From Tenacibaculum adriaticum (lineage in GTDB: Bacteria > Bacteroidota > Bacteroidia > Flavobacteriales > Flavobacteriaceae), in the NCBI RefSeq assembly GCF_008124875.1, contig NZ_VNIA01000004.1, positions 176,805-240,804 on the forward strand: a DNA stretch of 64,000 nucleotides. The letters are read 5' to 3'. Below are positions 1-8,147 of this stretch, in pieces. The position numbers and the translations under genes were made by a program. The first letter of the stretch is position 1. Each line of letters opens with the position of its first letter. The notes beneath the pieces are model-generated. The model was not told where the DNA came from. It saw only the letters and a list, made by a program, of their open reading frames with translations, and made no database searches.

Positions 1-694
1 TTGTTCCAAAATCACCATTGTTTAAAATACTTGGTATTTGGTCTAAGGTAATTTCAGCAATTGGCCAAACACCATTATTTGAAAAGTCTGGATTAGTGAA
101 ATTATTGGTATTGTTTGTATCATTCATGAAGGTGTATAATGTTCTTCCATCGATATCAACGATATAACTTGTTTCTTCGTCACCTACGGTGTAATTACTT
201 GTATAGTTATTGCCATCATGACCTACTAATTGTGCCTTCGCGTACATTAGTGAGTAATCTGGTTTGGCTACGTACCAAATATTATTTACATTTTCTCCGT
301 TGGTATCACCTGCAGCGTTGTCATTATCAAAGTAGTATAACGGCCATCCTTTGTAAGTTGTTTGCAATTCACCATCTGTACGTGTAATAGTTGCAAAATC
401 TGATTCGTTCAAGCCTGAACCTACCGTTAAGTTCTCTGAATAAAATATTGGCCAAATATCTACACACCCCCCTAAACACTCTGAAGTATCTTTAGTATCC
501 TTTGAAAAGAAATAGAGAGTCTTACCCTCTGCGTCTGTCAAAATACTTCCTAATGTAGAATTATTTGATAACTGAACTGTTGCTCCACTTGGTTCTGGAT
601 CAACATAATTGTTATCATCATCACTACTACAACTTTGTAGTAAAACCGTTAATGCCATAAAAAAGAAGGCACCTTTTGTAATAATTTTTTTCAT
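1..694 (-). CDS. Lipoprotein with secreted repeats (COG4315-like), 3' end outside window
   Basis: The reverse strand is open from an ATG at 694 to the window edge, at least 231 codons, so the C-terminus is missing. The N-terminus is a lipoprotein signal: a basic MKK start, a hydrophobic stretch and the lipobox LLQSC with Cys at about residue 22, followed by an acidic SSDDDN linker. The rest contains repeats of the form LTDAEGKTLYFF, then a Cys-x3-Cys segment (CLGGC) and a WPIF or WPIA motif. This is the pattern of the 'secreted repeat of unknown function' family. In known members the repeats are found in exported proteins of unclear role, sometimes near electron-transfer proteins. Surface or periplasmic location is inferred from the signal. 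Function is not known. Confidence 0.8.
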   Translation of the reverse strand, partial: MKKIITKGAFFFMALTVLLQSCSSDDDNNYVDPEPSGATVQLSNNSTLGSILTDAEGKTLYFFSKDTKDTSECLGGCVDIWPIFYSENLTVGSGLNESDFATITRTDGELQTTYKGWPLYYFDNDNAAGDTNGENVNNIWYVAKPDYSLMYAKAQLVGHDGNNYTSNYTVGDEETSYIVDIDGRTLYTFMNDTNNTNNFTNPDFSNNGVWPIAEITLDQIPSILNNGDFGT

Positions 695-866
695 TTTCTT
701 TTAATGTTAATTGTTTTAAAATTTTCAGCAAATCAAGCAATTACACAGAGTCTCTACACTATAAATCTTTATAAGAGGGAAAAATAAGAGGTTGAAAAGG
801 AAAAAAAAGAGCTGAAAAATTATTGAAATAATAATTTTTGAGAACATTTAGTTTATTATGAATAAC

Positions 867-874
867 TAAATTTG
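867..874 (+). promoter_or_regulatory. Predicted -7 element (TAAATTTG)
   Basis: TAAATTTG matches the Bacteroidota -7 consensus TAnnTTTG and lies 34 bp before the ATG of the LytTR gene. No convincing TTG at the -33 position is seen. The rest of 695-908 is AT-rich with no gene. Confidence 0.5.
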
Positions 875-908
875 TAGAGAAGGAATTATTACAATTTGAT
901 TTTCTAAA

Positions 909-2021
909 ATGAAAAAAGACAAGCTTTATCTATTCACTTTTACATCTTTACTTTTTATTGTTTACTTAGTTGGCTATTACAGCATGAACTATCTTATAGA
1001 TGTAAATACTGAGCAACTTTTAGAAATACAAATGGAATCTAGTAAAAGAGAAGCCAAAGAGTTTTCTTATATGATTTCATCTCAATTAAATAATGGTGTT
1101 CCTGAAAAAGACGTCATTAATAATATTCAAAAGAGTATAGAAAACACAGACAATGAAACTGGTTTTATTTGTATGTTTGATTGGTCAGGAAAAGAGATTT
1201 GCCACCCAAACCTTGAAAGGGTTGGAAAATATGCTACTCCAGAAGAATCATTTATTTCTACAATTAATGATGATGCAACTTCAAAAGATTTTTACTATTA
1301 CCTAAAAAACAAAAAAGAAGGTGGGGGAATTAGAACTTTTAGTGAAGAAAGTAGAGAATCTGAAATTATCTATGTGTACCCGGTTAAGAATACAGATTGG
1401 ATTGTAGCTGCACACGCTAACACTAAAAAAATTAAAGAACTAATTAGTGAGTTAAAAAACAAATTTATCATAGTCTACGCTATAACAGGAACCTTAATTG
1501 TTATTCTTTCATTCTTTACAGTAAGACTAATAGGAAGTAGCTATGAAAATAGATTAGAATTAAAGAATGAAGAACTATCTGATGAAGTATTAAGTCTTTC
1601 TAAATTAAATCATGATCTAGTAAACTACAAAACCAAAATTAAATCTGATGAATCTATAAATTCAACTGAAAATGAGAGTTCTGATAAGCATAGAATATTG
1701 ACCTATTCTAAAAACGAATTATTACCTCTTTTAATTGAACAAATAGCATATATCTATACAGAAAACACGATTACTTATGTAGTAAGTTTAGATGGAAAAA
1801 AATCAACAAGTAATAGTAGTCTTGATGAACTGTATAATAGTTTAAATAAAACGTTATTTTTTAGAGCAAATAGACAAAATATTTTATCAATCAATGCTAT
1901 TGATAAAATTATAAGATATGGAAATAGCCAGTTAAAAATAGACGTTTTACCAAAAACTGATGCTGATATTATTATTAGTAAGAATAAAGCAGCAGAGTTT
2001 AAAGCTTGGCTAAACAAATAA
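909..2021 (+). CDS. Membrane-anchored Cache-LytTR transcriptional regulator
   Basis: A 370-residue protein. Residues about 7-29 form a transmembrane helix. Residues about 35-175 look like an extracytoplasmic Cache-type sensor (MESSKREAKEFS coiled start, then YYLKNKKEGGG and IVAAHANTKK near its end). A second membrane helix lies at about 186-208, followed by a coiled-coil linker at 213-245. The C-terminus, about 262-368, fits a LytTR DNA-binding domain: IAYIYTENTITYVVSLDGKK, then SSLDELYNSL and FFRANRQNILSINAIDKI. It would bind a ligand outside the membrane and DNA inside, as a one-component regulator with no kinase. The gene is monocistronic with its own -7 element; the target is not evident. 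The Cache assignment rests on architecture more than on diagnostic residues. Confidence 0.78.
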   Translation: MKKDKLYLFTFTSLLFIVYLVGYYSMNYLIDVNTEQLLEIQMESSKREAKEFSYMISSQLNNGVPEKDVINNIQKSIENTDNETGFICMFDWSGKEICHPNLERVGKYATPEESFISTINDDATSKDFYYYLKNKKEGGGIRTFSEESRESEIIYVYPVKNTDWIVAAHANTKKIKELISELKNKFIIVYAITGTLIVILSFFTVRLIGSSYENRLELKNEELSDEVLSLSKLNHDLVNYKTKIKSDESINSTENESSDKHRILTYSKNELLPLLIEQIAYIYTENTITYVVSLDGKKSTSNSSLDELYNSLNKTLFFRANRQNILSINAIDKIIRYGNSQLKIDVLPKTDADIIISKNKAAEFKAWLNK

Positions 2022-2076
2022 CTTTTATAGTAACCTAAGAGTTGTTTTTTGAATGTCTATCTTAACGAACTAAAGG

Positions 2077-3342
2077 CTATACGATTTTTTGTTTTTTATT
2101 AATCGTTAATTTCTTTTTTAAAGCTTCCATATCATGACTAACTTTGCGCTCAATTACTCTAGCATAAATTTGAGTTGTAGCAATTTTAGAATGGCCAAGT
2201 AACTTTGATACAGTTTCAATGGGTACACCGTTACTTAATGTTATTGTGGTGGCGAATGTATGACGCGCAATATGGAAAGTAAGGTTCTTTTTGATTTTGC
2301 ATAAGTCTGCTATCTCCTTTAAGTATGAGTTTAACTTCTGGTTTGAAATATTAGGAAATAAGGTTTTAGTTTTCTTGGTTTTAATATGCCCTTTATATTT
2401 CTGAATTATTTCTTCAGCAATTGGTAATAATGGGATTTTTACTTTGTTATGCGTTTTTTGTCTATTAGTGATAATCCATTTGCCACCATCGATACCAAAT
2501 GTGATATTATCTTCGTTGAGGTTCATGACATCTATATATGATAAACCTGTGTAAGAACTAAAAACAAATAAATCCTTAACAAGCTCAAGTCTCTCAATTT
2601 CAAATTCTTTTTCAATAATAGTTTGCAGTTCATCTTCACTTAAAAACTCGCGCTCATTCTTAATGTACGTTGGCTTAAATTTTATAAATGGGTCTTTATC
2701 TATCCATTCCATTTTATAGGCTAATGTAACCATTTTACGAAGTCGTTGGATATGCTTCATAACCGTATTGTTTTCCATTTGCTTTTGATGGTCCTCCGGA
2801 ACATAGGAACGTAAGAACTTTTCAAAGTCAACCAGAAAACGAAACGATAATTGAGATAAGTAGATATCTTGGATTTTCTTTTTGGCTAGAAAAAGCTTGA
2901 TATACTTTTGAGTTGTGAAGTAATTCTTTAAAGTACCATAACTTAAAGATTCACTCATTTGGGTGTTGTGATAATCAACCAATGTAAGTAGAGAATATTC
3001 TTCGTTATCTTCTCCTAGAAACCTTGCTTTAATGGATTGGGCGCAAATAAACGCTTTTTCTTTTACAAGTTCATCGTGAGCTTCATAGATTCTATTTTTA
3101 ACCTGGTCTAAATATCTGTTGAGTAGCCGCGATTCTTGTTTATTCCCTCTTGCTCTTCCTTTGTTGGAATCCCATTCAGATACAATTACTTTTCGTTGCA
3201 AACTGATATTTGCACGTTTACCGTTTACTGTTATTCGAGCATAAACAGAAACTTGGTTATTAATCTTACGTGAAGCGCTTACCCAAAATGATAAGCTAAA
3301 GGTGGTTTGTGATTGCATAGTTGTCGTCTTTTTGTTAAACAT
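2077..3342 (-). CDS. Tyrosine site-specific recombinase, CTnDOT-type, Ser in place of Arg-I
   Basis: A 421-residue integrase. An arm-binding type N-terminus (about 14-100: SFWVSASRKINNQVSVYARI) is followed by a SAM-like core-binding domain (about 115-215) and a catalytic domain (about 230-410). Catalytic residues visible are Lys296, His357-x2-Arg360 (HIARHTF), His384 (LLGHS) and Tyr393 (TQIYARV). The first catalytic arginine is replaced by Ser268 in TGLSYIDV, as known for IntDOT of Bacteroides conjugative transposons. The gene sits 207 bp from the 3' end of a tRNA-Pro, the usual place of an integrase in a tRNA-targeted element, but no other mobile genes accompany it. It is probably a solitary remnant; it could still be functional because no frameshift is seen. 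Confidence 0.9.
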   Translation of the reverse strand: MFNKKTTTMQSQTTFSLSFWVSASRKINNQVSVYARITVNGKRANISLQRKVIVSEWDSNKGRARGNKQESRLLNRYLDQVKNRIYEAHDELVKEKAFICAQSIKARFLGEDNEEYSLLTLVDYHNTQMSESLSYGTLKNYFTTQKYIKLFLAKKKIQDIYLSQLSFRFLVDFEKFLRSYVPEDHQKQMENNTVMKHIQRLRKMVTLAYKMEWIDKDPFIKFKPTYIKNEREFLSEDELQTIIEKEFEIERLELVKDLFVFSSYTGLSYIDVMNLNEDNITFGIDGGKWIITNRQKTHNKVKIPLLPIAEEIIQKYKGHIKTKKTKTLFPNISNQKLNSYLKEIADLCKIKKNLTFHIARHTFATTITLSNGVPIETVSKLLGHSKIATTQIYARVIERKVSHDMEALKKKLTINKKQKIV

Positions 3343-3394
3343 TCATCGAGACGAAAGTCAAATCAACTATTTCAATTACAGTATTTTAAGCTTC

Positions 3395-3450
3395 TATTCG
3401 GTTAACACTTTTTTACTTTGCTAACTGTTAACCGAATTGTTAACCGAATT
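3395..3450. repeat. Tandem plus inverted GTTAACCGAATT repeats upstream of the integrase
   Basis: GTTAACCGAATT occurs twice in perfect tandem at 3427-3438 and 3439-3450. An inverted copy, TATTCGGTTAAC, lies at 3395-3406. All are 53-108 bp upstream of the integrase start. They could be an operator for autoregulation or recombinase-binding sites; the sequence alone does not decide. Confidence 0.7.
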
Positions 3451-3490
3451 AAACTATATTAATTCAATTCTTATGATAGTCTAAAAACCA

Positions 3491-3526
3491 TAAAACCTTG
3501 TAAATCATACAGTTTACAAGGTTTTA
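3491..3526 (-). terminator. Stem-loop terminator after tRNA-Pro
   Basis: A perfect 14-bp stem (TAAAACCTTGTAAA pairing with 3513-3526) with an 8-nt loop lies 24 bp beyond the 3' end of the leftward tRNA-Pro. On the minus strand it is followed by ATGGTTTTT. It probably ends the tRNA transcript and insulates the integrase. Confidence 0.7.
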
Positions 3527-3549
3527 GTTTCTATTGGTATTAATTTTAG

Positions 3550-3624
3550 TCGGGGTGGCAGGATTCGAACCTGCGACCTCCGCGTCCCAAACGCGGCGCG
3601 ATAACCGGGCTACGCTACACCCCG
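3550..3624 (-). tRNA. tRNA-Pro (anticodon TGG)
   Basis: The reverse strand folds as a cloverleaf with acceptor CGGGGTG/CACCCCG, T-arm GGTTCGAATCC and an anticodon loop TTTGGGA, giving TGG. Discriminator base A at 3550; CCA is not encoded. An ORF on the plus strand over this gene (VAGFEPATSAS) is a well-known translation artefact. Confidence 0.97.
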
Positions 3625-3735
3625 AAAAAGGTTATCTAATTTTAGGATTGCAAATATATAAGTTTTTCCGTAATAAAATTATTTTTTTAAAATTATTTTT
3701 AGTTATATATTCATTACCAAAAGATATTGATAAAG

Positions 3736-3768
3736 TTGCTTTAAATTTTTAAAAAAAAATTACTTTTG
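3736..3768 (+). promoter_or_regulatory. Predicted trxB promoter
   Basis: TTG at 3736-3738 and TACTTTTG at 3761-3768, spaced 22 bp, fit the Bacteroidota -33/-7 pattern (TTG and TAnnTTTG). The element ends 21 bp before the trxB ATG. Confidence 0.6.
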
Positions 3769-3789
3769 TCAACTATAAAATAAATCCCT

Positions 3790-4737
3790 ATGTCGAATAC
3801 AACAGAAAAAATTAAATGCCTGATTATTGGATCAGGACCAGCAGGATACACTGCAGCTATTTATGCAGCAAGAGCAGATATGAAACCCGTTATGTATACA
3901 GGTATGCAAATGGGAGGTCAATTAACAACGACTACAGAAGTTGATAATTTCCCTGGATATCCTAATGGTACTGACGGTACAGCAATGATGGAAGATCTAA
4001 AAAATCAAGCAGAACGTTTCGGAACTGAAGTGCGTTTTGGTATGGTTACTAAAGTAGATTTTTCTAAAGAAATAGGAGGGATTCATAAAGTAATAGTAGA
4101 TGAAACTACTGAGTTGGAAGCCGAAACTGTAATTATTTCTACAGGGGCTACCGCTAAGTATTTAGGTTTAGAAAGTGAGCAACGTTTAATTGGTGGTGGA
4201 GTTTCTGCTTGTGCTACTTGTGACGGGTTCTTCTATAAAGGACAGGATGTTGTAGTTGTTGGAGCAGGAGATACTGCCGCAGAAGAAGCTACCTATTTGG
4301 CAAATATTTGTAATAAAGTTACAATGTTAGTGCGTAAAGACCATATGCGTGCGTCTAAAGCAATGCAACATCGTGTAGATAAGACTAAAAATATTACTGT
4401 TATGTATAATACAGAAATAGATGAGGTTTTAGGAAGTAATGTTGTAGAAGGTGTAAGAGCTGTTAATAACCAAACAGGCAACAAAACAGAAATTCCTGTA
4501 ACAGGTGTGTTTATTGCTATAGGACACAAACCCAATACCGAAATCTTTAAAGGTGTGTTAGATATGGATGACACCGGATATTTAATTACGAAAGGAAAAT
4601 CTACCAAAACAAACTTACCAGGTGTATTTGCAGCAGGAGATGTGCAAGATAAAGAGTACAGACAGGCTGTTACTGCAGCAGGTACAGGCTGTATGGCAGC
4701 CTTGGATGCAGAACGTTATTTAGGAGCTTTAGAATAG
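3790..4737 (+). CDS. trxB: Thioredoxin-disulfide reductase
   Basis: A 315-residue cytoplasmic flavoenzyme that reduces thioredoxin with NADPH. The FAD-binding motif GSGPAGYTAA is at about residues 13-22, the redox pair is in CATCDG (about 139-144), the NADPH motif GAGDTAAEEA is at about 157-166, and the second FAD motif VFAAGDVQD is near 280. Length matches the low-molecular-weight TrxR class. It stands alone, with its own promoter and a terminator directly downstream. Thioredoxin-like and peroxiredoxin genes at 33-34 kb are possible partners. Confidence 0.97.
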   Translation: MSNTTEKIKCLIIGSGPAGYTAAIYAARADMKPVMYTGMQMGGQLTTTTEVDNFPGYPNGTDGTAMMEDLKNQAERFGTEVRFGMVTKVDFSKEIGGIHKVIVDETTELEAETVIISTGATAKYLGLESEQRLIGGGVSACATCDGFFYKGQDVVVVGAGDTAAEEATYLANICNKVTMLVRKDHMRASKAMQHRVDKTKNITVMYNTEIDEVLGSNVVEGVRAVNNQTGNKTEIPVTGVFIAIGHKPNTEIFKGVLDMDDTGYLITKGKSTKTNLPGVFAAGDVQDKEYRQAVTAAGTGCMAALDAERYLGALE

Positions 4738-4760
4738 ATTTTTTAAACATAGATAAGAAA

Positions 4761-4796
4761 AAAAAGAGATTACAAGAACGTTAATCTCTTTTTTGT
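4761..4796. terminator. Bidirectional terminator between convergent genes
   Basis: AAAAAGAGATTA pairs with TAATCTCTTTTT around an 8-9 nt loop, with A-tract and T-tract flanks. It lies between trxB and the converging tautomerase gene, so it can serve both. Confidence 0.85.
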
Positions 4797-4806
4797 TGTG
4801 TGATTT

Positions 4807-5151
4807 TTAAATCATCGATTTATTGCAATACGTAGCCTTTTCAAAATCTCTAATATTAATTGAAAGAATAGGTACTTGTGGTAACAACTCATTTAATGCA
4901 GTAACTATTCTTTTTGATAACTCACTTTTTTGAGCAGTGTTTCTACCTTCCATAATATTGCCAAATACATGAATAAAATCGTTTTGAGTATTACCGATAT
5001 TGTAATGTTTAAAAGGATTAATTCTTACCTTAATATCTCCTTTAGCAAAAAGGTTAGTTGCCTCTGCGGCATCATAAACTGTTTGCATAATTTCTTTAGG
5101 TTCTTTTAAATTGATTATGTTTTCTGAACAATCTAATACAAAGTGTGGCAT
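4807..5151 (-). CDS. 5-carboxymethyl-2-hydroxymuconate isomerase-like tautomerase
   Basis: A 114-residue protein starting MPHFVLDCSENI, the signature start of the CHMI family (PF02962). After Met removal Pro-1 is the expected catalytic base of the tautomerase superfamily. In other bacteria CHMI acts in homoprotocatechuate degradation, but no hpa pathway genes are nearby, so the substrate here is unknown. It is a single gene, convergent with trxB. Family assignment is firm; the physiological role is not. Confidence 0.85.
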   Translation of the reverse strand: MPHFVLDCSENIINLKEPKEIMQTVYDAAEATNLFAKGDIKVRINPFKHYNIGNTQNDFIHVFGNIMEGRNTAQKSELSKRIVTALNELLPQVPILSINIRDFEKATYCNKSMI

Positions 5152-5246
5152 ATTTTAGTTTTCAAATGTTTAACGGTTTATGATAAGTGAAGTAGCAGAT
5201 TAAGACGCACTACTTTTTCATTTTACAATTTACGTAATTAAAATAA

Positions 5247-5280
5247 AATAGCGATTCAGGTTAACCTCCAAACCGCTATT
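5247..5280 (-). terminator. Terminator of the first SDR gene
   Basis: AATAGCG (5247-5253 region) pairs with CGCTATT at 5274-5280, with an internal AGGTTAACCT palindrome. Read on the minus strand it is followed by TTTATTTT. It lies 34 bp past the SDR stop. A related hairpin follows the paralogous SDR at 15.75 kb. Confidence 0.65.
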
Positions 5281-5313
5281 AATCTTAGACCTCGTTATGT
5301 GCTGTTTTTTTAA

Positions 5314-6060
5314 TTACCAAGGAACTTTTCCCGTTTCAGGATTGGTTTCTTCACTGAAAAATTTACCTGTTGGTCCGTTTTGGTCTATTAAAGCATATTT
5401 TATAATGCGTTTACCAGCTTCTTCAACCTCACCTCCGAGATGGTTTGTGAAATCGGTTTTTGTATAGCCTGGGCAAACCGCATTTATTTTAAAAGCCGTA
5501 TTACGCAATTCGTAAGCTAAATGTATTGTGTACATATTCATGGCTGCTTTCGACGAAGCATAGACTGTATATTTAGCATAGTCATAAGCTGACCAATTTG
5601 GGTCGCTTTGAAGAGAAAGAGAACCTACGCTAGTACTTACGTTTACAATTCTTGGCTCCGATGATTTTTGCAACAAATCGATGAAACTTTGTGTAGTTCT
5701 TACAACACCATATAAATTGACTTCAAATACTTCTTTGTAATTATCTATACTTGTTTCTAGTGCATTTTGCGGTACAATGCCGCTGATACCAGCATTGTTT
5801 ATCAGAATATCTAAATGCCCTTGTTCTTTTTCAATAATTTTCTTTGCAGATAAAATTATTTCAGGCTTAGTAACATCTATTTCAATAACCTTTATATTTT
5901 CAAAGCCATTGTCGTTTAATTCTTTTACTATTGCTTTTCCTTTTTCTAGATCTCGACTCCCTAAGTAAATGAATAGTCCTTTTTTTGAAAGTTGTTTAGC
6001 TGTTTCTAAGCCTATGCCTTTATTAGCACCAGTAATTAATGCAGATTTTATTTTCATCAT
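5314..6060 (-). CDS. SDR family NAD(P)-dependent oxidoreductase (copy 1)
   Basis: A classical short-chain dehydrogenase of about 248 residues from the chosen start. It has the cofactor motif TGANKGIG near the N-terminus, the NNAG motif (INNAGISG), a catalytic Ser region (VNVSTSVGSLS) and YASSK as YxxxK. The frame runs upstream to an ATG at 6114, but that extension would run through the palindromic operator at 6107-6122, and the paralogue begins close to the internal ATG, so 6060 (or 6057) is preferred. The substrate is unknown. It lies 69 bp downstream of a Crp/Fnr regulator gene, an arrangement repeated at 15.8-17.2 kb. The two SDRs are clear paralogues over their whole length, including the last residues SEETNPETG. 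Confidence 0.9.
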   Translation of the reverse strand: MMKIKSALITGANKGIGLETAKQLSKKGLFIYLGSRDLEKGKAIVKELNDNGFENIKVIEIDVTKPEIILSAKKIIEKEQGHLDILINNAGISGIVPQNALETSIDNYKEVFEVNLYGVVRTTQSFIDLLQKSSEPRIVNVSTSVGSLSLQSDPNWSAYDYAKYTVYASSKAAMNMYTIHLAYELRNTAFKINAVCPGYTKTDFTNHLGGEVEEAGKRIIKYALIDQNGPTGKFFSEETNPETGKVPW

Positions 6061-6106
6061 TTTTAAATTTAATAAAGCAAAATTGCAAGGTTTAAAAATG
6101 AAACTG

Positions 6107-6122
6107 TTTACCATTTGGTAAA
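6107..6122. promoter_or_regulatory. Predicted Crp/Fnr-family operator, SDR copy 1
   Basis: TTTACCATTTGGTAAA is a perfect 7-2-7 palindrome. It lies in the 69-bp gap between the regulator and the SDR. Related palindromes occur at the equivalent place in the second cassette and upstream of both regulators. Confidence 0.65.
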
Positions 6123-6129
6123 AAGCGAT

Positions 6130-6696
6130 TTAGCGAATATTTTTTCTTATTCTACTTAATGATTGTTGTGTAACACCTAAGTAAGAAGCAATGTAAGCTA
6201 ATGGAACACGGTTAATAAGAGATGGGTAATTTTCCATAAATTCCAGATAACGAGTAGTGGCATCTTGTGAAATTACTGGGCCTTTTCTAGATTTTTGAAA
6301 CATACATATTTGAACCATCTTGTTTTTAATATTGTCCCAACCTACAATGGTTTGAGAAAGCTCTTCCCAATTTTGTTTTGAAAACACAATAAGTTTACAG
6401 TCGGTAATGGCTTGCAGATATTCTGATGAAGCAGTATTTGACTCAAAATTAATATAATCTACCATTAAACTATTTTCACTAATAAAGCAACGTGTTATTT
6501 CTTCTCCCTTGTTGCTATAATAACAACCACGAACAACACCGTTAACAATAAAACCGACTTGTTTAGGTATTTTTCTGGCTTCAGAAAAATACGCGTCTTT
6601 CTGAAGATCTAATTCAGTTGCTTTTTTTGAAATAAAGTCTATTTGCTGTTGGTTTAAGTTGCCAAACTGCAAAATATATTCTATCAATTCTTTCAT
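6130..6696 (-). CDS. Crp/Fnr family transcriptional regulator (copy 1)
   Basis: A 188-residue protein with a cyclic-nucleotide-binding-like jelly roll (about 20-120: VGFIVNGVVRG, KGEEITRCF) and a very short C-terminal helix-turn-helix (PLAYIASYLGVTQQSLSRIRK, about 165-185). This short architecture is common in Bacteroidota. Residues of a cAMP pocket are not obvious, so the signal may be something else. It is upstream of SDR copy 1 in the same direction. Matching palindromes flank it at 6107-6122 and 6730-6745, suggesting control of itself and of the SDR. It is paralogous to 16668-17237. Confidence 0.88.
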   Translation of the reverse strand: MKELIEYILQFGNLNQQQIDFISKKATELDLQKDAYFSEARKIPKQVGFIVNGVVRGCYYSNKGEEITRCFISENSLMVDYINFESNTASSEYLQAITDCKLIVFSKQNWEELSQTIVGWDNIKNKMVQICMFQKSRKGPVISQDATTRYLEFMENYPSLINRVPLAYIASYLGVTQQSLSRIRKNIR

Positions 6697-6729
6697 TGTC
6701 GCAAGTTAGACAAAGTAAATTTTGAGGAA

Positions 6730-6745
6730 TTTATCATTTGGTAAA
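6730..6745. promoter_or_regulatory. Predicted autoregulatory operator of Crp copy 1
   Basis: TTTATCATTTGGTAAA differs at one position from a perfect palindrome and from the site at 6107. It is centred about 40 bp upstream of the regulator ATG, near a -7-like TTACTTTG (6711-6718, minus). Confidence 0.6.
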
Positions 6746-6839
6746 AAGTTTTGTTTCTGAGTATTCTCGTAAAAGCTACTTTCATTATTTTGAGTTTCCT
6801 ACGTTAACAAAGTTAAAGCTAATAGAAAATCTATAAGTA

Positions 6840-8033
6840 TTAATTTCTTAATAGCTTTTTTACACGATTAAAATCCCCATCATTTTTAGCAGGAGTAATT
6901 CCTAAAATATGAGCGATTAGATTGTAAACATCAATATTTTTAATAGTTCTTTGAGTATAGTTTTGTTTAAAAGCATTGCCAGAGGCTACAAAAACTGCAC
7001 TCATTTCTTTATCACAATTTAAATATCCGTGAGTACCACCAAAATAACGACCATCGGCATGAGTAGCAAAAACACTATATCCTTTTTTACCTATTACAAT
7101 TAAATCATTAGTTCTAGAGTTGTTTGCCAAATTATATTTTTTTGGAGCCTCCCCACGTTTGTATGTAATTAAATTTTTGACTTTTTTTAATTGCTTATAA
7201 ATATTATCTATGTTATCTTTTTTTGCTCTAATAGTATAAACAGGATTATTACCATATATACCCAACATCCATGTTTTAGGAACATAATCTTCTAAAATAA
7301 TTTGTTTGTCTTTTGAAATACTCCTCATTCCATGGTCTGAGACTAAAATGAAATTAATGTTTTTAGCAAAAGGTAATTCCATTAAGCGTTTATATAAATT
7401 ACCAACTTGACTGTCGACATAATTAATTTGTTTAGCTACTTCATTACTATTAGGGCCATACTTATGACCAGCGCTATCAGGTTGATTATAGTACAGCATT
7501 ACTAAATTGGGTCTTTTTTCTTTAGGATATTTTAACCAAGTAATAACAGAATCTATACGCTGTTCAAAAGTAACATTACTATTATATTTCTTCCAAATAT
7601 CGGGTTGCATTCCATTTATTTTAGCTTCAGAGCCTACCCAAAAATATGATGCAATTTTTAGTCCAGCTTTTTTGGCAGTGTTCCAAATAGGTTCTCCACC
7701 ATAGAAATCTCCGTTTTCTACACTTGTTCTATTACTTAAAGAGTATTCTTTATTAAGTTTTGGAGCATAAAAAGAGTTTCCTATTAATCCATGATTATCA
7801 GGATATAAACCAGTTGCTATTGTATAGTGGTTAGGGAATGTTTTTGTTGGATTTGAAGGAATCATTCGCTTAACTCTAACTCCTTTTTTTGCAATTCTAG
7901 CTATATTTTCTGTCTTATATTTTTCAATATAATCTGCACTAAAACCATCTAAAGAAAGTATAATAACATAATTTTCTTGTGCTACAATTATTGACGTAAT
8001 GATTGTTAATAGGAAAGTAAAAAGATATTTCAT
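6840..8033 (-). CDS. Ectonucleotide pyrophosphatase/phosphodiesterase (alkaline phosphatase superfamily)
   Basis: A 397-residue exported enzyme with a signal peptide (about 1-18, ending IIVAQ). Metal and nucleophile motifs of the ENPP/NPP family are present in order: LSLDGFSADY (first Asp), KTFPNHYT with the Thr nucleophile (about 65), a PDSAGHKYGP segment (Asp and His), SDHGM (Asp-His) and GTHGY (His). These enzymes hydrolyse phosphodiester or pyrophosphate bonds using two zinc ions. Periplasmic or surface location is inferred. The specific substrate (nucleotides or phospholipid head groups) cannot be read from sequence. It appears monocistronic. Confidence 0.9.
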   Translation of the reverse strand: MKYLFTFLLTIITSIIVAQENYVIILSLDGFSADYIEKYKTENIARIAKKGVRVKRMIPSNPTKTFPNHYTIATGLYPDNHGLIGNSFYAPKLNKEYSLSNRTSVENGDFYGGEPIWNTAKKAGLKIASYFWVGSEAKINGMQPDIWKKYNSNVTFEQRIDSVITWLKYPKEKRPNLVMLYYNQPDSAGHKYGPNSNEVAKQINYVDSQVGNLYKRLMELPFAKNINFILVSDHGMRSISKDKQIILEDYVPKTWMLGIYGNNPVYTIRAKKDNIDNIYKQLKKVKNLITYKRGEAPKKYNLANNSRTNDLIVIGKKGYSVFATHADGRYFGGTHGYLNCDKEMSAVFVASGNAFKQNYTQRTIKNIDVYNLIAHILGITPAKNDGDFNRVKKLLRN

Positions 8034-8147
8034 TCTAAGGAAAATTTATTCAACAAAATTCTTAAAATTATAGAAGAGGGCTGTTAATTAAGTGTAAAGA
8101 AATAGGGTATTAGTACGACAAAAAAGATGTAGAGGTTGTAATGGTTT

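Noticed and set aside
139..387. An 82-codon plus-strand ORF rich in Tyr, His and Cys
   Set aside because: It lies antisense inside the secreted-repeat lipoprotein gene, whose reverse frame is clearly coding.
2077..3342. An integrative element spanning several genes
   Set aside because: No second att site, relaxase, transposase or phage gene is near the integrase, so only the single gene is claimed.
3534..3752. A 72-codon ORF beginning VGVAGFEPATSAS
   Set aside because: It is translated from the strand opposite tRNA-Pro; this peptide is a well-known annotation artefact.
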